Shown here in pieces: positions 1 to 5,741 of a stretch of 8,271 nt of DNA; the stretch's first letter is position 1; each line of letters starts with the position of its first letter. Both the position numbers and the translations under genes were made by a program. The stretch is taken from NCBI GenBank assembly GCA_026785765.1, contig JAJAZK010000492.1, forward strand, positions 1 to 8,271, written 5' to 3'. The notes beneath the pieces were generated by a model. The model had not been told where the DNA came from. It made no database searches and saw only the letters and a program-made list of their open reading frames with translations. The stretch is from Rhodoferax sp. Lineage in GTDB: Bacteria; Pseudomonadota; Gammaproteobacteria; Burkholderiales; Burkholderiaceae_C.

Positions 1-16
1 GATCCTCTGCTCGGCC

Positions 17-34
17 GCTTCGGTTCGCCGAAGC
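17..34 (+). other. Perfect hairpin with TTCG tetraloop in the rplS leader
   Basis: A perfect 7-bp stem (GCTTCGG pairing with CCGAAGC) closes a TTCG loop about 50 bases before the rplS start codon. No T-tract follows, so it is not a canonical intrinsic terminator. In Proteobacteria rplS usually follows trmD in one operon, so this may be an intercistronic processing or attenuation hairpin. That neighbour lies outside the window and is inferred. Positions 1-16 could hold the end of an upstream gene, but no reading frame there can be identified. Confidence 0.5.
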
Positions 35-74
35 CCTTTGCGCCATTTTGGTGCTGGCGCGAACATGATCAATT

Positions 75-81
75 GAGGAAG
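75..81 (+). promoter_or_regulatory. Ribosome binding site of rplS
   Basis: GAGGAAG lies just upstream of the ATG at 84 and is a good Shine-Dalgarno match. It fixes the rplS start. Confidence 0.75.
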
Positions 82-83
82 AA

Positions 84-458
84 ATGAACCTGATCCAAAC
101 CCTGGAGCAAGAAGAAATTGCCCGCCTCGGGAAGAAAATTCCTGACTTCGCCCCCGGTGATACCGTGATTGTCAGCGTCAACGTAGTCGAGGGCACGCGG
201 AAGCGGGTGCAGGCATACGAGGGTGTTGTCATCGCCAAACGCAACCGTGGCCTCAATAGTGGCTTCATCGTACGCAAGATTTCCAGTGGTGAAGGGGTGG
301 AACGCACGTTTCAGACCTACAGCCCCCTGATTGCTGGCATCGAAGTAAAGCGCCGTGGAGATGTGCGCCGTGCCAAGTTATATTACCTGCGCGATCGCAG
401 CGGCAAGTCGGCACGTATCAAGGAAAAGCTCTTTGCCAAGAAGGCAGTCACAGCCTGA
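84..458 (+). CDS. rplS: 50S ribosomal protein L19 (bL19)
   Basis: Structural protein of the large ribosomal subunit, located near the 30S-50S interface. The 124-residue product has the family hallmarks in order: an N-terminal helix (residues 1-18), the PDFAPGDTV segment (20-28), the EGxxKRxQxYEGVVI-type strand region (36-50), the RKISSGEGVERTF signature (64-76), YSP (79-81), and the basic C-terminus RRGDVRRAKLYYLRDRSGK (90-108). Its length fits betaproteobacterial L19, slightly longer than the 115 residues of E. coli because of a short C-terminal extension. The ATG at 84 has a good ribosome binding site. It is normally the last gene of the rpsP-rimM-trmD-rplS operon, and here it is closed by a strong terminator at 479-509, which agrees with being last. 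Identity is essentially certain. Confidence 0.98.
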   Translation: MNLIQTLEQEEIARLGKKIPDFAPGDTVIVSVNVVEGTRKRVQAYEGVVIAKRNRGLNSGFIVRKISSGEGVERTFQTYSPLIAGIEVKRRGDVRRAKLYYLRDRSGKSARIKEKLFAKKAVTA

Positions 459-478
459 TCCGTCGCGACTGTTAGTTG

Positions 479-509
479 CCGCCCCGTCAATACCCGGGCG
501 GGTTTTTTT
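479..509 (+). terminator. Rho-independent terminator of the rplS operon
   Basis: CCGCCC (479-484) pairs with GGGCGG (496-501) around an 11-base loop. One G follows, then a run of seven T (503-509). GC-rich stem plus U-tract is a textbook intrinsic terminator on the plus strand. The next gene starts only 11 bases beyond the T-run. Confidence 0.88.
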
Positions 510-520
510 GACGCTTGGCC

Positions 521-1222
521 ATGTCGTCCCTGCAACCCGCCACATTGCTTTCCCGTTTGCCGAACTTTGATCCGCGCGCGGTGCCAGTGGCCCGTGTCGA
601 CCGGCACCTGCCGGCGGTGCCGCAGCAGAGCCTCGAGGCCGAGGCCTTGGCTGTGCGGTTCAAGACGCCGCCGGTCTGGGTCCCGGAGGTCGTGGCTGAG
701 CCGCGTTATTCGCACCGATCTGCGGTTCTGGCTTCGGTGCTGGTGCCAATCGTGTTACGTGAAAGGCCGATGGTGCTGCTGACCCAACGCACCAGCCACT
801 TGTCGACACACTCCGGTCAAATTGCATTCCCAGGGGGCAAACACGATGCCAGTGACATCGATCTTGTTGCCACTGCTCTGCGCGAGGCGCGTGAAGAGGT
901 GGGTCTGTCGCACCGGTTCGTGCAGGTTCTGGGGTCCCTGCCGGTGTATGCCACGGGCTCTGCCTTCATGATTACGCCAGTGGTGGCCTTGGTCCACACC
1001 GGGTTCTCGATCAGCCGCAATACTGACGAGGTGGCCGCGGTATTCGAGGTGCCCCTGGAGTATTTGATGGATCCAGCCAACCACCGCTGGCACCAGATGC
1101 ACGCCGAAGGTGTTTCCCGCGAATGGATTTCGATGCCTTACCAGGATGACTTGCAGGACCGTTTCATCTGGGGGGCCACGGCAGGCATGTTGCGCAACCT
1201 GTACCGATTCCTGTCCGCCTGA
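521..1222 (+). CDS. CoA pyrophosphatase-type Nudix hydrolase
   Basis: Predicted Nudix hydrolase of the UPF0035/NudL-like group, which hydrolyses the pyrophosphate bond of coenzyme A and its derivatives to 4'-phosphopantetheine and 3',5'-ADP in a Mg2+/Mn2+-dependent reaction in the cytosol. The 233-residue protein shows the CoA-subgroup signature LLTQR (86-90), then HSGQIAFPGG (97-106), running directly into the Nudix box, whose core REAREEVGL (121-129) supplies the metal-binding glutamates. The N-terminal FDPRAVPV segment (16-23) also fits related proteins, so the start lies upstream of it. ATG 521 is preferred over an in-frame TTG at 515; neither has a clear Shine-Dalgarno. The start sits 11 bases after the rplS terminator, so expression needs read-through, a very short leader or an unseen promoter. 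Substrate preference is inferred from family motifs. Confidence 0.93.
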   Translation: MSSLQPATLLSRLPNFDPRAVPVARVDRHLPAVPQQSLEAEALAVRFKTPPVWVPEVVAEPRYSHRSAVLASVLVPIVLRERPMVLLTQRTSHLSTHSGQIAFPGGKHDASDIDLVATALREAREEVGLSHRFVQVLGSLPVYATGSAFMITPVVALVHTGFSISRNTDEVAAVFEVPLEYLMDPANHRWHQMHAEGVSREWISMPYQDDLQDRFIWGATAGMLRNLYRFLSA

Positions 1223-1242
1223 TACTGGGCCTTTGTCAGGCG
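1216..1242 (+). other. Hairpin spanning the Nudix stop codon, upstream of the CobD-like gene
   Basis: CGCCTGA (1216-1222, which contains the TGA stop) can pair perfectly with TCAGGCG (1236-1242) over a 13-base loop. No T-run follows, so it is not a classical terminator. It ends 18 bases before the next start codon and could affect coupling or mRNA processing between the two genes. Only the complementarity is observed. Confidence 0.4.
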
Positions 1243-1260
1243 AGCGCTTATCATGCCAGC

Positions 1261-2232
1261 ATGAGTTTCATCGCAATCCTGCTGGCGTTGCTGCTGGAGC
1301 AGGTGCGTCCGCTGGCGCGTACGAATCCAATCCATGAAATGCTGCGCGGCTGGGTCGCGTGGGTAGCGCGCAACTTCGATGCAGGACGGCGCCATCATGC
1401 CGCGCTTGCCTGTAGCATCGCTGTGGTGGTGCCCAGTGTGGCAGTGCTGGGCGTGCACTGGTTGCTGGCGGAGTTCGCCGGTTGGCCGCTGGTTGTGGTC
1501 TGGCACGTCGTCGTCCTCTACATCACGCTGGGTTTCCGGCAATTCAGCCATCACTTCACCGCCATCCGCAATGCCCTGGAGCAAGGCGACGAAGGACGCG
1601 CCAGGGAGTTGCTGGCACTGTGGCAGCAAAAGCAGGCTGGTGACCTGCTGCGCCGCGAGATCGTGCGTCAGGTGATCGAGCACTCCGTGATTGCCGCGCA
1701 TCGCCACGTGTTCGGCGTTCTGGCCTGGTATTCCGTGATGGCGGCGATCGGCCTGGGTCCGAGCGGGGCTGTGTTCTATCGGCTGTGTGAGTTTGTGCCG
1801 CGTTACTGGACGCGGCCCAGCTTAACGGCGACGCAACCGGTCAGTGCCACCTTGCAGAACGCCGCCAGCCGTCTGTGGAGTGTGGTTGACTGGATGCCAG
1901 CGCGCATGACGGCGATTGGCTTTGCCGTTGTCGGCAGCTTTGAGGAAGCCATCGAGAGCTGGCGCAACTACGCGCAGCGGGGCGTCGGTGGCAGTGACGG
2001 GGTGATCCTGAGCGCAACGGCTGGCGCAATCAACCTGCGTTTGGGTCCGGGATTTGAACCGCAGACAGTCGACTATGGCGCAGCTCAGGCGGATGCGGCC
2101 GTTAGCGCTGACAGGCCTGGCCAGGAGCCAGCGCCAGTACACCTGAGTACGGTGGTAGGGCTGGTGTGGCGCACTGTGCTGATGTGGATGATCCTGCTGG
2201 CCCTGCTGTCGCTGGCGCGGTTGTTGGGGTGA
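1261..2232 (+). CDS. CobD/CbiB-family integral membrane protein
   Basis: A 323-residue membrane protein of the CobD/CbiB (adenosylcobinamide-phosphate synthase) superfamily, which also includes AmpE. Authentic CbiB attaches aminopropanol (or its phosphate) to adenosylcobyric acid in B12 synthesis. Visible support: hydrophobic segments at about 3-13, 48-70, 75-91, 150-172 and 298-323; the VDWMPARMTA segment (209-218) corresponding to the (D/N)xxPARxT motif of CbiB; and a GVILSATAGAINLRLG stretch (247-262) resembling the CbiB region that ends in G-[AI]-x-x-[IV]-R-L-G. Residues 264-297 are a less conserved linker before the final membrane helix. No cobalamin genes are nearby, so it may be a paralogue with another role. 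ATG 1261 has no strong ribosome binding site; another ATG at 1253 stops after three codons. It lies 38 bases after the Nudix gene and is probably co-transcribed with it. Family call is good, exact function uncertain. Confidence 0.85.
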   Translation: MSFIAILLALLLEQVRPLARTNPIHEMLRGWVAWVARNFDAGRRHHAALACSIAVVVPSVAVLGVHWLLAEFAGWPLVVVWHVVVLYITLGFRQFSHHFTAIRNALEQGDEGRARELLALWQQKQAGDLLRREIVRQVIEHSVIAAHRHVFGVLAWYSVMAAIGLGPSGAVFYRLCEFVPRYWTRPSLTATQPVSATLQNAASRLWSVVDWMPARMTAIGFAVVGSFEEAIESWRNYAQRGVGGSDGVILSATAGAINLRLGPGFEPQTVDYGAAQADAAVSADRPGQEPAPVHLSTVVGLVWRTVLMWMILLALLSLARLLG

Positions 2233-2242
2233 ACGGGCGTCC

Positions 2243-3163
2243 TCAGTAACGCGACTCGGACAACTCGGCATGCAGTTCGCGGTAGATGCGGTACCGGTCG
2301 GCGTGCAGGGCTGGTACCGAGTCGCTCGCAGCCAAAGCAGCGATGACGCTGCAGCCGGGCTCATGCAGGTGGGTACAGTTGTAGAAACGGCATGCGCCAG
2401 CATGCTGCTTGATGTCCGGCATGTTCAACGCCAGTTGCATCGGTTCGATATGACGCAAGCCGAATTCCTGGAAGCCTGGCGAGTCGATAAGGGCGGCTGA
2501 CTTCGCTTGGTCCAGCCAGTACCAGGTGGTGCTGGTTGTGGTGTGTTTGCCGCTTCGCAGAGCTTGCGACACCTCGCCAGTCTGGGCCAAGGCCCCCGGC
2601 ACAAACAGGTTGATCAATGTGCTCTTGCCGGCTCCAGACGGTCCCAGCACCAGCGTGGTCTTCCCCTTCAATAAGGCGCCGATTGCGGCTTGGCTCTGCA
2701 GATATCCGTGCTTGAGCGAGCACGGCAGCACCGGGTAGGCCATCTCGCGGTACGGTGCCAACCAGTCCCAGGCGCGCTCAAACTCCGGCCCCATATCACT
2801 TTTGTTCAGTACGATGATCGGAGCAATGTGCTCCGCCTCGGCGGCTACCAGAGCGCGGCTAAGCTGGTTGCTGGAAAAAGCCGGTTCTGCCGCAATCAAG
2901 ATCAGCACCTGGTCCAGATTCGCTGCAAATGACTTCGTCCGCAAGTCGTCGCGGCGGTACAGGAGATTTCTGCGCGGATGGATGGCCTCAATGGTTCCTT
3001 CGTCTTGCGACGCACACCAAGCCACGCGGTCGCCGACCACACCCTGGCTCTTCTTGCCCCTGGAGTGGCAGATGCGGCGCTCGCCAGAGGCCGCCTCCAC
3101 CAGGAAATGTCGTCCGTAGTTGGCGACGATCAGGCCCTGCTGGAGCGTTGGGCCCGCGTTCAA
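2243..3163 (-). CDS. rsgA: Ribosome small subunit-dependent GTPase A
   Basis: RsgA (YjeQ/EngC) is a circularly permuted GTPase that acts late in 30S maturation, helping release RbfA and checking the decoding centre; its GTPase is activated by the 30S subunit. The 306-residue protein has an N-terminal OB-fold (about 10-65), then the permuted G motifs in the expected order: NKSD (G4, 120-123), GPSGAGKS (P-loop, 174-181), SGKHTTT (switch I, 204-210) and DSPG (G3, 227-230). The C-terminal zinc site is C258, C263, H265 and C271 in CRFYNCTHLHEPGC. The start is taken at TTG 3163: no ATG or GTG lies between it and the conserved GLIVANYGRHF segment (10-20). This TTG overlaps the stop of a 22-codon micro-ORF. 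The gene is the last of a minus-strand operon and converges on the CobD-like gene with a 10-base gap and no visible terminator. Confidence 0.97.
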   Translation of the reverse strand: MNAGPTLQQGLIVANYGRHFLVEAASGERRICHSRGKKSQGVVGDRVAWCASQDEGTIEAIHPRRNLLYRRDDLRTKSFAANLDQVLILIAAEPAFSSNQLSRALVAAEAEHIAPIIVLNKSDMGPEFERAWDWLAPYREMAYPVLPCSLKHGYLQSQAAIGALLKGKTTLVLGPSGAGKSTLINLFVPGALAQTGEVSQALRSGKHTTTSTTWYWLDQAKSAALIDSPGFQEFGLRHIEPMQLALNMPDIKQHAGACRFYNCTHLHEPGCSVIAALAASDSVPALHADRYRIYRELHAELSESRY

Positions 3164-3228
3164 ATGACGGACCTGCGAAGTTGGGCTCGCTCTGGCGGCG
3201 CAAAAGGAAACCGGTCGTGCAGTGTCAT
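3160..3228 (-). CDS. Possible 22-codon micro-ORF coupling the pterin dehydratase to rsgA
   Basis: Between the dehydratase and rsgA lies a reading frame that begins with ATG at 3228, overlapping the dehydratase TGA as ATGA, and ends with TGA at 3162-3160, overlapping the rsgA TTG start as TTGA. It encodes 22 residues (N-terminal MTLHDRF, proline in the middle, then basic, ending in RRSVI) and matches nothing I recognise. The stop/start geometry at both ends would let ribosomes finishing the dehydratase re-initiate twice and reach the weak TTG start of rsgA. It could equally be intergenic spacer that is open by chance, since an open frame of 22 codons is not improbable in GC-rich DNA. Offered as a coupling element, not a proven gene. 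Confidence 0.35.
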   Translation of the reverse strand: MTLHDRFPFAPPERAQLRRSVI

Positions 3229-3551
3229 TGGAGCGCCGCGTCGATCCTGGCAGCGAATTCTAAGTCGGTGCTCGAGACGCCTCCGACGTCGTGGGTATTG
3301 AAACGAACCACACAGCTGTTGAAGCCGACGCTGAGATCGGGATGGTGGTCCAGTACGTGTGCAATGAAGGCCACAGCATTGACGAATGCGATGGTTTGGT
3401 AATAGTTCGCGAACGGGTAGGTCTTCTCGATGGACAGTTCGCTGCCCTCGCCGCGCAGCGCCCACCCCTCAAGCCGTGCCAGCTGGGTCACGATTTCGGT
3501 CGCGGTCATGGCCCGCCGCGAGCTGTTGGCCCAGTCTCTTTTTCGAATCAT
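3225..3551 (-). CDS. 4a-hydroxytetrahydrobiopterin dehydratase (pterin-4a-carbinolamine dehydratase)
   Basis: Small cytosolic enzyme of the PCD/DCoH family that dehydrates 4a-hydroxytetrahydropterin, recycling the cofactor of aromatic amino acid hydroxylases; some bacterial members lack a partner hydroxylase and may serve other pterin or molybdopterin roles. The 108-residue product shows the family core: IEKTYPFANYYQTIAFVNAV (41-60), the active-site HHPDLSV (69-75) and FNTHDVGGVS (84-93). Its length is normal. ATG 3551 is preceded by AGGGAA at good spacing; the N-terminal KRDW segment fits related proteins, so this start is preferred to an internal ATG at 3509. The gene lies 13 bases after the peptidase gene, and its stop overlaps the micro-ORF that leads into rsgA. 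No phenylalanine hydroxylase is visible in the window, so the physiological substrate is open. Confidence 0.93.
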   Translation of the reverse strand: MIRKRDWANSSRRAMTATEIVTQLARLEGWALRGEGSELSIEKTYPFANYYQTIAFVNAVAFIAHVLDHHPDLSVGFNSCVVRFNTHDVGGVSSTDLEFAARIDAALQ

Positions 3552-3557
3552 GGTTGT

Positions 3558-3563
3558 TTCCCT
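3558..3563 (-). promoter_or_regulatory. Ribosome binding site of the pterin dehydratase
   Basis: Read on the minus strand, AGGGAA lies 6 bases before the ATG at 3551 and just before the end of the M48 peptidase gene region (stop at 3567-3565). It supports the 3551 start over the internal ATG at 3509. Confidence 0.55.
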
Positions 3564-3564
3564 G

Positions 3565-4842
3565 TCATGCGCGGACCATACGCGCCAGCCGTTCGCCCGC
3601 CGGTGGATGGGAGTAATAGAAACGCACATAGATCGGGTCTGGCGTAAGCGTCGACGCATTGTCTTCGTACAGCCTTAGCAACGCGCTTGACAGGTCTGCG
3701 GCGCTGGTTTGTTGCACCGCATAGGTGTCAGCTTCAAACTCGTGATTCCGCGACAGGGAGGCGGCGATCGGGGCCACAAACAGCGTGAATACCGGTAGGA
3801 CCAGCATGAACAGCAGCAGTGCCAGTGCGTCATTTGGTGCGTCGGCAGACAGGTTGGGCTGCACCCCGAGTGCCGCGTAGAACCACGACTGCGACGACAA
3901 CCAACCCAGTAGGGCAAACCCGGCCAAGCTGATTACAAACAGTGTGCCAAGACGCTTGAGGATGTGCCGGTGTTTGAAGTGACCAAGCTCGTGGGCCAAA
4001 ACCGCGTCCACCTCGGCCGGCGACAACTTCGCCAGCAAGGTGTCATAAAAGACCACCCGCTTGGCCGCACCGAACCCCGTGAAGTAGGCGTTGGCGTGTG
4101 CACTGCGTCGGCTGCCATCCATCACGAAAAGCCCTTTGGCTGCGAACCCGCAGCGCTGCATCAAGCTGGTCACCCGGTTCTTCAGCGATTCGTCGTCGAG
4201 TGGTTTGAACTGGTTGAACAGGGGGGCGATGAAGGTTGGGTACACCATCAGGAGCAACAGGTTGAACCCCATCCATACCGCCCATGCCCACAACCACCAT
4301 TGTGTACCTGCAGCACCCATCAGCCACAGGATCATGGCGACAAGCGGGATACCAATTGCGGCACCGATCACCGATGACTTGAGCAGGTCTGCCACCCACA
4401 AACGCAGGCTGCTCTTATTGAAACCGAAGTGTTCCTCGATTTCAAATGTCGAGTAACAGGCGAGCGGCAACTCGATCAATGCACCGATCAGGGCAAACGC
4501 CACCAGCAGGGCGATCTGTTGCGCCATACCTGGACCAACGAACTCCATCAGTACCTGGTTGAGCAGATCCAGGCCACCGAGCAACGTCCAGCCCAGCAAG
4601 GTGGCCGCGCCGAGCGCGAGCTCCAGCAAACCAAAGCGTGTTTTTGCAATCGTGTAGTCGGCCGCTTTTTGGTGCGCCGCCAGTGTCACAGCCGCCTTGA
4701 ACCGCACTGGCACTGTGGTGCGGTGCAATGCAACGTGGCGAACCTGGCGTGTTGCCAGCCAGAATTTGAGTACGCTGCCGCCCAGCAGTGCCAATATGAA
4801 CGCCACCATCAACGTGGTCGCGGGGGAGACGGTTTCTGGCAT
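3565..4842 (-). CDS. M48 family (Ste24-type) membrane zinc metalloprotease
   Basis: A 425-residue integral membrane protease of the M48A/Ste24p (CAAX prenyl protease 1) type. Visible features: several transmembrane segments (about 8-29, 71-90, 104-128, 155-177, 182-207), the RSAHANAYFTG segment (246-256), the zinc site HELGH (284-288) with E285 as catalytic base, two further hydrophobic segments (about 299-314 and 338-362), the third zinc ligand in HEFEAD (367-372, probably E368), and a SHPPAGERL C-terminal motif (411-419). Length and architecture match full-length Ste24 homologues. Eukaryotic Ste24p cleaves prenylated proteins; bacteria lack that pathway, so here it probably acts in membrane protein quality control, which is inference. 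ATG 4842 follows a possible promoter at 4876-4904 and is the first gene of the minus-strand operon with the dehydratase and rsgA. No strong Shine-Dalgarno is seen. Confidence 0.94.
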   Translation of the reverse strand: MPETVSPATTLMVAFILALLGGSVLKFWLATRQVRHVALHRTTVPVRFKAAVTLAAHQKAADYTIAKTRFGLLELALGAATLLGWTLLGGLDLLNQVLMEFVGPGMAQQIALLVAFALIGALIELPLACYSTFEIEEHFGFNKSSLRLWVADLLKSSVIGAAIGIPLVAMILWLMGAAGTQWWLWAWAVWMGFNLLLLMVYPTFIAPLFNQFKPLDDESLKNRVTSLMQRCGFAAKGLFVMDGSRRSAHANAYFTGFGAAKRVVFYDTLLAKLSPAEVDAVLAHELGHFKHRHILKRLGTLFVISLAGFALLGWLSSQSWFYAALGVQPNLSADAPNDALALLLFMLVLPVFTLFVAPIAASLSRNHEFEADTYAVQQTSAADLSSALLRLYEDNASTLTPDPIYVRFYYSHPPAGERLARMVRA

Positions 4843-4875
4843 GGCGGGCTGGATGTGGAGCGGTACTGGAGAGCG

Positions 4876-4904
4876 AGTTTAGGTCCAAAACCGAAGCCTG
4901 TCCC
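4876..4904 (-). promoter_or_regulatory. Possible sigma70-type promoter of the M48-dehydratase-rsgA operon
   Basis: On the minus strand, GGGACA (4904-4899; 4 of 6 match to TTGACA) is separated by exactly 17 bases from TAAACT (4881-4876; 4 of 6 match to TATAAT). It would start transcription about 25-30 bases before the ATG at 4842. It is the only reasonable candidate I found in the 97-base divergent region between the peptidase and orn. Both hexamers are moderate matches, so confidence is low. Confidence 0.3.
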
Positions 4905-4939
4905 CGGAGGCGCGTGAGCGGCTGCTGCCGTCGGCGACA

Positions 4940-5521
4940 ATGCGACGCATGCCCCAAGCACCTGTACTTCTGCAGAAATCAGACCAGAATCTCGTCTGGC
5001 TGGATTGTGAAATGTCCGGCCTCGACACGGAGAAAGAGCGTTTGCTGGAGATCGCGGTGGTGATCACTGGCCCGCATCTGGAACCGCGTATCGAGGGCCC
5101 GGTGTTGGTGATCCACCAAAGTGATGCGGTGCTGGCGCAGATGGATGCCTGGAATACCGGAACACATGGCAAGAGCGGGCTGGTTGGCAAGGTTCGTTTG
5201 TCGGAAATTACCGAGGGGCAAGCGGAGCGTGAAATTCTGGAGTTCATTGCGCGCTACGTGCCCAACAGAAGTTCACCGTTGTGCGGCAATACGATAAGCC
5301 AGGACCGGCGTTTCCTGGTCAAATACATGCCGCGCCTGGAAGACTATTTGCATTATCGCAACCTGGACGTGAGTACGTTGAAGGAACTTGCCAAACGCTG
5401 GCGGCCAGACTTGCACAAAGCCTTCAGGAAACAGCAGGCTCATACGGCGCTGGCCGACGTGCACGAGTCGATCAATGAGCTGGCTTATTACCGTACCCAC
5501 TTCCTGAAGATGCCCGGTTAG
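4940..5521 (+). CDS. orn: Oligoribonuclease
   Basis: Orn is a cytosolic 3'-to-5' exoribonuclease of the DEDDh class that clears 2-5 nt RNAs, including pGpG from cyclic-di-GMP turnover; it is often essential in Proteobacteria. Numbered from ATG 4949 the protein has 190 residues, with all catalytic residues present: D19 and E21 in WLDCEMSGLD (17-26), D119 in SQDRRFLVKYMP (117-128), H165 and D170 in HTALADVHESI (165-175). The LDVSTLKELAKRW segment (139-151) is diagnostic. Two in-frame ATGs, 4940 and 4949, are both possible; related proteins have a short variable N-terminus before SDQNLVW, so either fits, and neither has a clear Shine-Dalgarno. The gene diverges from the M48 peptidase operon. Identity is near certain, the exact start is not. 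Confidence 0.96.
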   Translation: MRRMPQAPVLLQKSDQNLVWLDCEMSGLDTEKERLLEIAVVITGPHLEPRIEGPVLVIHQSDAVLAQMDAWNTGTHGKSGLVGKVRLSEITEGQAEREILEFIARYVPNRSSPLCGNTISQDRRFLVKYMPRLEDYLHYRNLDVSTLKELAKRWRPDLHKAFRKQQAHTALADVHESINELAYYRTHFLKMPG

Positions 5522-5541
5522 GTAGAAACCCGAATCCGTGC

Positions 5542-5547
5542 GATAAT
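5542..5547 (+). promoter_or_regulatory. Possible -10 element of the helicase promoter
   Basis: GATAAT lies 20 bases after the orn stop codon and matches 5 of 6 positions of TATAAT. No good -35 hexamer is seen at 16-18 base spacing, where the sequence covers the end of orn. If used, transcription would begin near 5554 and give the helicase a leader of about 190 bases. Confidence 0.35.
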
Positions 5548-5741
5548 AGAGGGCTGTGCTGCTAGCAGCGGCGCATTTGTGCATCTCCCCTCACACACCT
5601 AGCCCTCCAATGGGTCTCTCTAGAGTGCAGCGTAGCCGCTGCGGCCAACCCAGTTGGCACTGAGTTTCGTTTGATGGTTGATGTTTTTGACCATTAACGA
5701 ATCTCCGGCGGTGCTCCATCGGGGAGTTGTGAGATAACACT
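5548..5741 (+). promoter_or_regulatory. Long structured 5' leader of the DEAD-box helicase
   Basis: No gene is visible in this stretch, but it holds many small perfect inverted repeats: a 12-bp palindrome GCTGCTAGCAGC (5558-5569); GAGGGCT (5549-5555) with AGCCCTC (5601-5607); GCAGCG-TAGC-CGCTGC (5627-5642); GCCAAC-CCA-GTTGGC (5644-5658); and TGATGGT (5672-5678) with ACCATTA (5690-5696, one G-U pair). In addition GCAGCGGC (5565-5572) is complementary to GCCGCTGC (5635-5642), so alternative folds are possible. Long structured leaders control cold-induced RNA helicase genes in other bacteria, for example E. coli csdA/deaD. A similar thermo- or autoregulatory role here is inference. A weak ribosome binding site GTGAG (5729-5733) lies 8 bases before the ATG. 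Confidence 0.5.

Noticed and set aside
1..83. C-terminus of trmD
   Set aside because: Expected from usual operon order, but none of the three frames shows recognisable TrmD sequence, so it is not annotated.
1233..1255. Sigma70 promoter before the CobD-like gene (TTGTCA and TATCAT)
   Set aside because: The two hexamers are separated by only about 10 bases, too short for a functional promoter.
1138..1707. 189-codon minus-strand open frame over the Nudix/CobD-like junction
   Set aside because: Antisense to two well-supported genes; its sequence is rich in Q, H and R, as expected of an antisense shadow frame, with no domain recognised.
2230..2260. Bidirectional terminator between the convergent CobD-like gene and rsgA
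   Set aside because: The gap is 10 bases and no stable stem with a T-tract on either strand could be drawn.
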